From Levilactobacillus fuyuanensis (GTDB taxonomy: Bacteria > Bacillota > Bacilli > Lactobacillales > Lactobacillaceae): a stretch of 64,000 nucleotides of DNA. The notes under the pieces are model-generated. The model made no database searches, was not told where the DNA came from, and saw only the letters and a program-made list of their open reading frames with translations. A program made the translations under genes and the position numbers. The stretch covers positions 1-64,000 of the forward strand of contig NZ_RHNZ01000009.1 in assembly GCF_003946395.1 (NCBI RefSeq), given 5' to 3'. How positions within the stretch are numbered: position 1 is the first letter of the stretch; every line of letters begins with the position of its first letter. This document shows, one piece after another, positions 1-6,041 of this stretch.

Positions 1-40
1 AACCACCAAAACGTTGATTTAACAGCGATTTGGTGGTTTT
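1..40. terminator. Hairpin terminator beyond tRNA-Glu
   Basis: Arms AACCACCAAA (1-10) and TTTGGTGGTT (29-38) pair, with a further CGTTG/CAGCG inner helix and a T run after position 38. It lies just past the 3' end of the minus-strand tRNA and may work in both directions; the minus-strand T run would lie outside the window. Confidence 0.6.
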
Positions 41-65
41 TCGTATGTGAGTGTGTTTCTAATTA

Positions 66-139
66 TCACCCGCACGGGGCTCGAACCCGTAACTCCGCCT
101 TGAGAGGGCGACGTCTTAAACCAGTTTGACCAGCGGGCA
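66..139 (-). tRNA. tRNA-Glu (anticodon CTC)
   Basis: On the minus strand the sequence folds as a cloverleaf. The D-arm is GTC/GAC, the anticodon arm is TCGCC/GGCGG around loop CTCTCAA, and the T-arm is ACGGG/CCCGT around TTCGAGC. The loop puts CTC at positions 34-36, which reads the Glu codon GAG. The acceptor stem is GC-rich but its two outermost pairs are U-G and G-U wobbles, which is odd and may mean the exact 5' end is off by one or two bases. CCA is not encoded. Most lactobacilli use tRNA-Glu(TTC); CTC is a supplementary isoacceptor. Confidence 0.8.
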
Positions 140-261
140 ATGTCATTAACTAGGCAATTACTAATGTACGCTATTCCCAGAAAATTGTCAATAATTCTCT
201 GCATAAAATTACATCAAAATGGGAATTCATACAGTTTGCCGAACTTTTTCGAGGAAACTGG

Positions 262-290
262 TTGACACTAATATCCAAACAAGTTAATAT
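262..290 (+). promoter_or_regulatory. Promoter of tRNA-Gln
   Basis: A perfect -35 box TTGACA (262-267) is followed after 17 bp by TAATAT (285-290). It lies 30 bp before the tRNA-Gln gene, a typical strong stable-RNA promoter. Confidence 0.75.
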
Positions 291-319
291 TAAATAGTTG
301 TTTCGACAACGAGACTTAT

Positions 320-392
320 TGGGTATTAGCCAAATTGGTAAGGCGGCGGACTCTGAATCCGTAATTTACTGGTTCGAGTCCAGTATACCCAA
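320..392 (+). tRNA. tRNA-Gln (anticodon CTG)
   Basis: A seven-pair acceptor stem TGGGTAT/ATACCCA (320-326, 385-391) and a T-arm with GTTCGAGTC are visible. The anticodon loop CTCTGAA places CTG at 34-36, which reads the Gln codon CAG. The discriminator is A392 and CCA is not encoded. It starts with U as other bacterial tRNA-Gln genes do. It is divergent from the tRNA-Glu(CTC) gene. Confidence 0.92.
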
Positions 393-407
393 TCGATAAC
401 ATTCGTA

Positions 408-449
408 GTCGTCACTCAATGTGAAAACGTTGATGTGGCGGCTTTTTTT
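408..449 (+). terminator. Terminator of tRNA-Gln
   Basis: GTCGTCAC (408-415) pairs with GTGGCGGC (435-442), extended inward by TCAATG/CGTTGA, and is followed by seven T residues. Confidence 0.8.
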
Positions 450-647
450 GTTTTTATCAAACATACAAATCACCGCAAAACGTAGTCAAAAACGTAGTCA
501 GGATAGCCAAAAGGGAAGCCAAAGACATTCAAAAGGACATTCAGCTCTGCAGATCAGCTAAAATCTCCTATGAATCTTGGCTATGGCCATCTTCAGAATG
601 AGTCATTTGCCTTTTGTGGAAAAATCTGCGGAATTTAAAAGCATTAC
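450..647. other. Gene-free stretch, possible decayed coding remnant
   Basis: No intact gene. A frame open from the left runs about 45 codons through the tandem octamer ACGTAGTC (two copies near 480-500). It would encode a basic tail containing QNVVKNVV, which resembles the C-terminal tails of some phage-type integrases. Its position just after a tRNA gene is where an integration relic would sit. This is a weak suggestion only. Confidence 0.25.
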
Positions 648-755
648 CTAGATAGCCCGTATAATCACAAGTGCAATTATAAGCGCAATTCCCACCTGAA
701 CTGCAATCCAAGTGCGCTTCTGATAATCAATGGGCTGATTTTTACTTTTGCTCAC
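648..755 (-). CDS. Small membrane peptide, 35 residues
   Basis: A short gene starting at GTG (753-755). A perfect AGGAGG (763-768 on the plus strand as CCTCCT) sits 7 bases upstream, and an extended -10 (TGGTATACT) lies just before it. The product begins MSKSKNQPIDYQKR, a basic soluble head of about 15 residues. One hydrophobic helix (about residues 16-35, IAVQVGIALIIALVII) follows and ends in RAI. I do not recognise a family; single-pass peptides of this kind are often regulators or membrane-active peptides, but no function can be assigned. It stands alone between tRNA-Gln and the adhesin gene. The strong ribosome site and promoter are the main reasons to believe it. Confidence 0.7.
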   Translation of the reverse strand: MSKSKNQPIDYQKRTWIAVQVGIALIIALVIIRAI

Positions 756-774
756 ATGCTCACCTCCTGCTGAC

Positions 775-783
775 AGTATACCA
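775..783 (-). promoter_or_regulatory. Extended -10 promoter of the small membrane peptide
   Basis: On the minus strand TGGTATACT is a TG-N extended -10 ahead of the small gene. The matching -35 region around 798-804 is weak. Confidence 0.5.
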
Positions 784-834
784 TGTTAGAAATGCGCGTT
801 GAATTATTGGAAAGTAAATTAGCAGTTCTCACTA

Positions 835-886
835 ACAAAAAAACTAAACCTGAGGTATAAGCAATGACGCCTATACCTCAGGCTTA
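835..886 (-). terminator. Terminator of the LPXTG adhesin gene
   Basis: AAACCTGAGGTATA (846-859) pairs with TATACCTCAGGCTT (872-885). On the minus strand the stem is followed by a run of T at 835-842. Confidence 0.85.
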
Positions 887-895
887 GTCTTTAAA

Positions 896-2635
896 TCAAT
901 GGCGTTTCTGATGGAACCAGATACCACTAGCCGTGATTAGCAGGGCAACTCCAGCAATGGTGAGAATCCAGCTGCTGGTCTTGCGTTCGCCAGTTTGTGG
1001 CAACGTGCTACCTACGTAGGTCTTGCCAGCGGCTGCGCTTGGTGCACCGTTTCCAGCCACTTGAGTGCCGGCCCCTGAACCGTAGCCGTTAGTTGCAGGA
1101 CTACTGCTTGAGCCGGAGATGTTGCCACCAGCACCGCCAGTAATGACGCTACCACTGCCTTGGCTAGAACCAGGGTGGTGGACAACTGGCTTAGTTGGGA
1201 TCGTTGGCTTGTTTGGCTTCACGGGCTTCACAGGCTTTATAGGCTTTACCGGCTTAGTTGGCTTTGGTGGCTTGACAGAAGGGGTTGGTTCTGGAGCTGG
1301 TTCCGTCGTCCCAGGATTCTCTGGATTAGTTGGCGTCGTAATTGGTGGCGTCGTGGTGCCAGGATTCTCTGGGTTTTCTGGATTAGTCGGTGGTGTGGTT
1401 GTCCCGGGTTCTTCGGGTCCCGCAGTGCCAGGCGACTTGGTATCCTTTGCGGCAACGCTGACTTCAGCGGCAGATCCCGCCTTGATTTCAAATGGAATTG
1501 GCGTCTGATCCAGTTCATAGCCCTCGGGCGCCTGAATCTCAACGAATTGATAGTTACCAGCTGCTAGGCCACCGTAAGTAATAGTACCTTCCGCGTCAGT
1601 CGTCTTGGTTGCAATGACTTTGCCAGTAGCAGCGTCTCGAATTTCGTAGATGGCACCTGCCAAGGCTTTGCCAGTGGCTTTATCGGTCTTGGTCAGTTTG
1701 ACGAGGCCAGAATCGCCTTCTTCGGAACCACCATCACCACCATTATCGCCGTTACCGGTACCACTACCGCCCCAAACGATTTGAGAGCCGACAGTTTGGC
1801 CATTAAGGCTCGCACTATTCTTCCAGGCACCACCGGTACCGGAGACATCGGGCTTCGTGTGGTAGGTCATATTGACTGCCGTTGTGACATCGTCAAAAGT
1901 AAAGATAATTGTACTGTTACCAGCATCGACACTAGGGGTGATAGATCCGCCGTCGCTGACAAAACTTCCAGAATCGTCAAACTTCCCAGTTTGGGCGTGA
2001 ACACTTCCTGGGACGTAGGTTTGGCCAGGTCCGAGATTATCGGTGATCACAGCTTGGCCTAAATGGGTGCTGTTGGGATTGAACGCAATATTCCAGGTGA
2101 GTAAGGCCGGTGAGCCATCTGAATTGCGTTCAGCAACCCAGCCAATCTTGTTGATTCCCCAATCGAGGCCAATGTTGGCATTCTCTTCAGTTCCCTTGAC
2201 ATAGAAGTGAAGCTCGCCGCCTCGGTTAGTCGACGTGCTGGTTAAAGTATCGTTAAAGGTGATTGTCCCGGTATTTTCACCTTCCTTGATCGAAAAGGTT
2301 CCAATTTCACGACCACTATCATCATAGAGTGGGAAGGTCACATCTCGCCGACCCACAGCGGTGTGAGGAAAGGTGACCGTCGCGGTATCGCCGGCCTGAA
2401 TACTTACACCGTCCGGAATGCCCCACTTATAATCAAGCGAGTAGGTATCCCATTTGCTGAGATCACTACCATTGGGAATGACCTTGCCATTGGTGTCCGT
2501 AATGACTGCATCATTTTCACCTAAACCGGAGACTTCGATATTTCTGGCGTGAGCAGTGACTGAACCAGCGCCGATTAAAAAAATGAAAATGGCTATTAGG
2601 ACGCCAATAATAATATTGGTTTTTTTTCTTTGCAT
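896..2635 (-). CDS. LPXTG-anchored Cna-type adhesin with one SpaA/Cna-B domain
   Basis: A 579-residue secreted surface protein. The start is the ATG preceded by GGAGGAGG; a start 16 codons upstream has no ribosome site. A basic N-terminus and hydrophobic core ending near AHA form the signal peptide. Residues of about 35-295 look like the beta-rich adhesive region of Cna/SdrG-type proteins (for example FYVKGTEENA, TWNIAFNP). One Cna-B fold follows (about 325-410) with the KLTKTDKATGKAL start and FVEIQAPEGY, whose Glu is the usual isopeptide residue. A Pro/Thr/Lys-rich wall-spanning stretch of KP repeats leads to LPQTG at 545-549, a membrane helix and a basic tail. Sortase A should anchor it to peptidoglycan. 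No sortase gene is adjacent. Likely binds host or plant matrix; the ligand is unknown. Confidence 0.88.
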   Translation of the reverse strand: MQRKKTNIIIGVLIAIFIFLIGAGSVTAHARNIEVSGLGENDAVITDTNGKVIPNGSDLSKWDTYSLDYKWGIPDGVSIQAGDTATVTFPHTAVGRRDVTFPLYDDSGREIGTFSIKEGENTGTITFNDTLTSTSTNRGGELHFYVKGTEENANIGLDWGINKIGWVAERNSDGSPALLTWNIAFNPNSTHLGQAVITDNLGPGQTYVPGSVHAQTGKFDDSGSFVSDGGSITPSVDAGNSTIIFTFDDVTTAVNMTYHTKPDVSGTGGAWKNSASLNGQTVGSQIVWGGSGTGNGDNGGDGGSEEGDSGLVKLTKTDKATGKALAGAIYEIRDAATGKVIATKTTDAEGTITYGGLAAGNYQFVEIQAPEGYELDQTPIPFEIKAGSAAEVSVAAKDTKSPGTAGPEEPGTTTPPTNPENPENPGTTTPPITTPTNPENPGTTEPAPEPTPSVKPPKPTKPVKPIKPVKPVKPNKPTIPTKPVVHHPGSSQGSGSVITGGAGGNISGSSSSPATNGYGSGAGTQVAGNGAPSAAAGKTYVGSTLPQTGERKTSSWILTIAGVALLITASGIWFHQKRH

Positions 2636-2658
2636 CGTAATCCTCCTCCAATCCACTA

Positions 2659-2673
2659 GTGCATGCAGTGCAC
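2659..2673. promoter_or_regulatory. Palindrome in the adhesin 5' region
   Basis: GTGCATGCAGTGCAC has arms GTGCA/TGCAC around a five-base centre. It sits about 24 bases before the adhesin start codon and could be an operator or a leader hairpin. The rest of 2674-2966 holds no gene I can support; a 100-codon minus frame there has no ribosome site and unnatural composition. Confidence 0.3.
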
Positions 2674-2966
2674 GGGTTGACAAAATATCAATCGGAATAA
2701 CTGCTAGTGTCGGAAATACTTTTTTCGAGATACTTCGTTCACTGCTCTGTATTTACTATAATGACAATCCGATAGAGTAGGGGATTTGTGAGAAAAAAAG
2801 GATGGGGTTGCAACACGATTCAAACGTAACCGCAAGTTAATGTTGTGATTCGATTGAACTTGTTGGGATTTTATCGCCACTAATGCTGGTACTGAGCAAT
2901 TTAGCGGACATTTTAACTGATGGATTAAAGGTTGCCAACGGAAATAATTCTCATAAAATGAAAGCA

Positions 2967-2996
2967 ATAAAAAAACGCCATTCTGTAGAATGACGT
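2967..2996 (-). terminator. Terminator of the EAL gene
   Basis: On the minus strand ACGTCATTC and GAATGGCGT pair around TACA, followed by seven T residues. Confidence 0.85.
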
Positions 2997-3007
2997 GGTG
3001 GCCCAAA

Positions 3008-3685
3008 TTAAAATTTATCGCCGTCTAATTTGAACAGGTGAGGCTTGCCGTAGAACCAACCTTGACGCAGGTCGAGTTCCAAGTCATCGGCCATGTCGCT
3101 TTCTTCTTGGTTTTCGACCCCTTCAAGAATTAACCGCAACTTATATTGCTTGGCAATCTTTTTCCAAAATTTTAAGCTTTCCGGAATTTCAGCTTCGCGG
3201 CCTTCATGCCGAAAATTTTGCATAGCAAATTTGATTTCGCTCGCATAGGGCAAAATTGGTTCTAGATGTTCGTACAGATTGATACCGGTACCAATATCAT
3301 CTAAACTTAATTGAATGCCATGTTCATCGAAGTAGTGAACCTGGTCAATGATTTGTTTATTGGAAACTTTCTTATCCGTGACTTCTTCGGTGACCTCTAG
3401 CACCAAATTTACAGGATAAATTTGAATTTGGGCCTTAATGATGGCTTGGGCAATTGTGGGGTCGATGAATTGGCTTTGGTTAACGTTAAATGAAACGGAA
3501 CCAATCTTTAACATCAACTTTTGAGCTGTACGTGCAATGAGGTCAGCCTGAATATCGATCGGAATCGATTCGAAGTTGTGCGGGAGGACCCATTTGCCGT
3601 CAACTTGCTGCCGGATCAGCAATTCGTAACCAATAAGTGAGTTGTTTAGAACATCTAGTTGGGACTGTAAAAAATAGCGATACAT
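3008..3685 (-). CDS. EAL-domain cyclic-di-GMP phosphodiesterase
   Basis: A 225-residue stand-alone EAL domain without sensor or membrane segments. Family landmarks are all visible: the EAL signature as ELL (residues 21-23), the metal-site Asn in SFNVNQSQF, Glu in LEVTEE, the DD pair in SLDDIGTG, Lys in EIKFAM, Glu in LEGVE, and the closing QGWFYGKP. The retained metal and catalytic positions suggest an active enzyme that cleaves c-di-GMP to pGpG in the cytoplasm. The start ATG has an AAGGAGG site. It is divergent from the membrane GGDEF gene 290 bp away, so the two probably control one c-di-GMP pool. Confidence 0.88.
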   Translation of the reverse strand: MYRYFLQSQLDVLNNSLIGYELLIRQQVDGKWVLPHNFESIPIDIQADLIARTAQKLMLKIGSVSFNVNQSQFIDPTIAQAIIKAQIQIYPVNLVLEVTEEVTDKKVSNKQIIDQVHYFDEHGIQLSLDDIGTGINLYEHLEPILPYASEIKFAMQNFRHEGREAEIPESLKFWKKIAKQYKLRLILEGVENQEESDMADDLELDLRQGWFYGKPHLFKLDGDKF

Positions 3686-3971
3686 TATCTCATGATCCTC
3701 CTTTTTTTAGTCTGTCTGTTCCCATCATACTTTATTTAACGGAATTAAAATAGGGGTTTTGTGAAAAGAAAGGAAACAGGGCTTACGATTATAGTGTTAC
3801 AGGTTAACCAATTGGAGTGAAAAAGAGGTGTGGCATTATCGAGCGGTTTGGATTATAGTAAGACTAGTATATTATTTCATATTATTGGCAATGTTATTTA
3901 GTGATTACTGACGTGACACGAATAACGCTTCCCGTCGTGGGAAATTACCGAATAGCAAGGAGATTGATCAG

Positions 3972-4196
3972 ATGACTTGGTCAGTTTGGTTAGTACCACC
4001 AATGATCACAAGTATTTTCTTCGTCTTGGGCGTCATTACCCTATATTGGTCAATATTGAATTGGGTGACTGCCAAGGCAGAATCACAGAACAAACCCGTT
4101 AATATTAAAAATATTCGAGTTGCCGTGGGGACAACTTGTGCAGTGGTCTCGGTATTTGCGTTACAGCTTATCGTGCGTGACAGCCATTTATCGTAG
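3972..4196 (+). CDS. N-terminal membrane part of a split GGDEF protein
   Basis: A 74-residue product with two predicted membrane helices (about 8-32 and 50-68), with a good AAGGAGA site 8 bases before ATG. It ends at TAG (4194-4196). The reading frame then continues open, in the same frame, straight into the GGDEF gene at 4251. The 18 codons between encode another hydrophobic stretch (LILLIFVAYFLQ). The simplest reading is that this is the first part of one multi-pass diguanylate cyclase interrupted by a nonsense codon. Alternatives are a true small membrane protein translated before the cyclase, or stop-codon readthrough. Confidence 0.65.
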   Translation: MTWSVWLVPPMITSIFFVLGVITLYWSILNWVTAKAESQNKPVNIKNIRVAVGTTCAVVSVFALQLIVRDSHLS

Positions 4197-4250
4197 ACCT
4201 TCACCAATTTTCAGTTAATTTTATTAATTTTTGTCGCTTATTTCCTACAA

Positions 4251-5096
4251 GTGCGAATTCCTTACTGGCTGATTGTGCTGGCTGGGATCGCGTTTATGCT
4301 CTTTAATGGTAATATTAGTGAACCTCTGTCATGGATTTATACGGGCTTATTTGTGGTCTTCTACGTATTCTCTTACGTTCAGAGTACCCACTTATGGCGG
4401 TGGCCGTTTACCCGTTACGCTACCGTGGCCTTAGGTTTCGCGTTGCCGCTGTGGTATCTGGTTAAGTTACGATTCAGCTTGCCCTGGAGTACGTACGCTG
4501 AAGAGTTGATTAACTACATGATCCTCGTATCGTTGATGTATGGTTACTTTAAGATTCAAGATAAAGACCGGCGGATCAAGGATCGTTTATTCCAGTCGGC
4601 TAACTGGGATGCTTTGACTAAGGTTCAAAACTTCGCGGCGTATGATCGCGCAATCGGTTATGAATTCCGCCGCAGTACGGCTCACGATATTGATTTGTCG
4701 ATGGTGATGTTTGATATCGATCACTTCAAGTGTGTTAATGATACGTATGGCCATCTGGCAGGGGATGAAGTTCTCAAACAGGTCGCCGGTACCGTGGCTA
4801 GTACGCTGAAGGCCGTCGATCCAAAGATTGTTTTGTATCGGACTGGTGGGGAAGAATTTAACATTATTTTCCCAGATTACGCTGTGGATAAGACCCGTGA
4901 GGTTGCCCAGCAAGTCTTTGATGCCGTAAAGAACCTGACGATTTCGTACAACGATGTGGATATCAACGTCACAATCTCTGTGGGTGTTTCCGCATTGAGC
5001 GTGAAGGACAGTAATCCCTTGGACTTTTACAAGCGGGTCGATGCTAACTTGTATCATTCAAAACAAAATGGTCGGCAACAGATTACGGTTGGCTAA
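4251..5096 (+). CDS. Membrane diguanylate cyclase (GGDEF), N-terminally separated
   Basis: The listed product starts at GTG 4251 and has 281 residues. There are about four hydrophobic helices in residues 1-105, then a linker (KIQDKDRRIKDR) and a GGDEF domain from about residue 115. Substrate landmarks are FDIDHFKCVND, YGHLAGDEVL and the active-site loop GGEEF near residue 199. I see no RxxD inhibitory site just before that loop. The predicted reaction is two GTP to c-di-GMP. The GTG has no Shine-Dalgarno sequence, and the frame is continuous with the upstream 74-residue ORF except for one TAG. Translation of this part is therefore uncertain: pseudogene, reinitiation or readthrough are all possible. 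Confidence 0.75.
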   Translation: MRIPYWLIVLAGIAFMLFNGNISEPLSWIYTGLFVVFYVFSYVQSTHLWRWPFTRYATVALGFALPLWYLVKLRFSLPWSTYAEELINYMILVSLMYGYFKIQDKDRRIKDRLFQSANWDALTKVQNFAAYDRAIGYEFRRSTAHDIDLSMVMFDIDHFKCVNDTYGHLAGDEVLKQVAGTVASTLKAVDPKIVLYRTGGEEFNIIFPDYAVDKTREVAQQVFDAVKNLTISYNDVDINVTISVGVSALSVKDSNPLDFYKRVDANLYHSKQNGRQQITVG

Positions 5097-5196
5097 CTTT
5101 TGGTTAAACTGAGCGTGAATTCGTGAAAACAGGGCGGTTATCGTGTAAAATAGTCTTCTAGTCATGGCGGGTTCATGACGGATTGGAGCGATTACC

Positions 5197-5403
5197 GTGA
5201 TTTTATTGTTACTCTTATTGTTGCTGCTATTCCCATTGTTACGACTGATGTTCGGCTTGGCAGGCTGGCTGTTGGGTATCGTGGGAACCCTCCTTATCGG
5301 GGCTATCGTGTTCGTGGCGTTTGCGGCATTCTTCCGCTTCTTCATCGTTGCCGCGTTGGTCATCGGTGGTGGCGTCTGGGCCTCACATGCCTTGTTCAGT
5401 TAG
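5197..5403 (+). CDS. Small hydrophobic membrane protein, 68 residues
   Basis: Starts at GTG with TTGGAG 8 bases upstream; a -10-like TAAAAT lies at 5146-5151. The product is almost entirely hydrophobic: an oligo-leucine first helix (residues 2-20), a second helix (about 22-48) and a third (about 49-63) ending in SHALFS. No family is recognised. A 119-codon frame overlapping it is a shadow. It lies alone between the GGDEF gene and a strong hairpin, so it is probably monocistronic. Confidence 0.6.
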   Translation: MILLLLLLLLLFPLLRLMFGLAGWLLGIVGTLLIGAIVFVAFAAFFRFFIVAALVIGGGVWASHALFS

Positions 5404-5442
5404 GCTGGACTACCAAGTGTCATCTAAAATTTATAATTGAGA

Positions 5443-5476
5443 AGCGCTCAGAACACAAACGTTCTGAGCGCTTTGT
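5443..5476. terminator. Perfect 12-bp hairpin after the small membrane gene
   Basis: AGCGCTCAGAAC (5443-5454) and GTTCTGAGCGCT (5461-5472) are exact complements around ACAAAC. The following T tract is short, so termination strength is uncertain. Confidence 0.6.
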
Positions 5477-5501
5477 CTGTCTGGGTGATGTTGGTGATAC
5501 G

Positions 5502-5528
5502 AAAAAAGCCGCGACACTGGTCGGGGCT
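5502..5528 (-). terminator. Terminator of the 5543-5872 gene
   Basis: On the minus strand AGCCCCGAC and GTCGCGGCT pair with one mismatch around CAGT, followed by six T residues. Confidence 0.7.
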
Positions 5529-5542
5529 TTCTAGACGGTTCG

Positions 5543-5872
5543 CTATTCAAATGACATTTCTACGAGGTAGGTGTGTTCACTCGTGACGTAACCGGTGGTA
5601 ATCCAGACTTGTTGGTAATCGAGCTTCGAACTGTTGGTCCGTTCAAAGAAGTCGTCCAGCAAGTCGCCATTCTTGGCTAGGAAATCAGCACCCATGCGGT
5701 TGACCAGGAGGTTGTTCTCCGGGAAATAAATATCGGCGTTAGCCACTGGGACCGTATCGGGAACCCCGACGCTCACAACATTGCTGTTGGGTTGGGGGAT
5801 AAAGTTAACCTTGTCTTGGTGTCGGTGAATGTATGATAAAACGTTATAGATCGAATCTGAGTTGCTCGCCAC
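5543..5872 (-). CDS. Hypothetical protein, 109 residues
   Basis: The start is taken at GTG 5870-5872, which has AAGGGAG upstream. The longer frame starts 12 codons earlier with a basic stretch and no ribosome site. The product is soluble and acidic, with no signal peptide, membrane helix or recognised motif. Features are FIPQPNSNVVSVGVP near the middle and a C-terminal VWITTGYVTSEHTYLVEMS strand-like segment. A TACAAT -10 lies at 5899-5904 on the minus strand. It is divergent from the ABC exporter operon, where a regulator might be expected, but no DNA-binding motif is visible. Confidence 0.6.
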   Translation of the reverse strand: MASNSDSIYNVLSYIHRHQDKVNFIPQPNSNVVSVGVPDTVPVANADIYFPENNLLVNRMGADFLAKNGDLLDDFFERTNSSKLDYQQVWITTGYVTSEHTYLVEMSFE

Positions 5873-5952
5873 AGTTCTTTTCTCCCTTCGATGTCTATAT
5901 TGTAACAAATATTTACAGGTTTACCAGTGCTTCGCCAAGAGATAATCAGTTA

Positions 5953-5980
5953 TTGCAAACGAATTTCAGGCGAGTATAAT
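5953..5980 (+). promoter_or_regulatory. Promoter of the ABC exporter operon
   Basis: TTGCAA (5953-5958), 16 bp, then a perfect TATAAT (5975-5980), about 60 bases before the first start codon. Confidence 0.65.
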
Positions 5981-6041
5981 TATCGCATATGTAGTTTATA
6001 CAGTTTCCAGAGAGCAAATAGAGAAAGAAGGCCAAAATTCA

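Noticed and set aside
1119-1567. Two plus-strand frames of 129 and 135 codons opposite the adhesin gene
   Set aside because: They arise from the Pro/Thr/Lys repeat region read antisense, have unnatural Gly/Val/Trp-rich composition and no ribosome site.
2704-3006. 100-codon minus-strand frame between the adhesin and EAL genes
   Set aside because: It overlaps the EAL terminator, has no ribosome site, and its translation resembles no protein.
5175-5534. 119-codon frame overlapping the 68-residue membrane gene
   Set aside because: It reads through the hairpin at 5443-5472 and has Arg/Gly-rich shadow composition.
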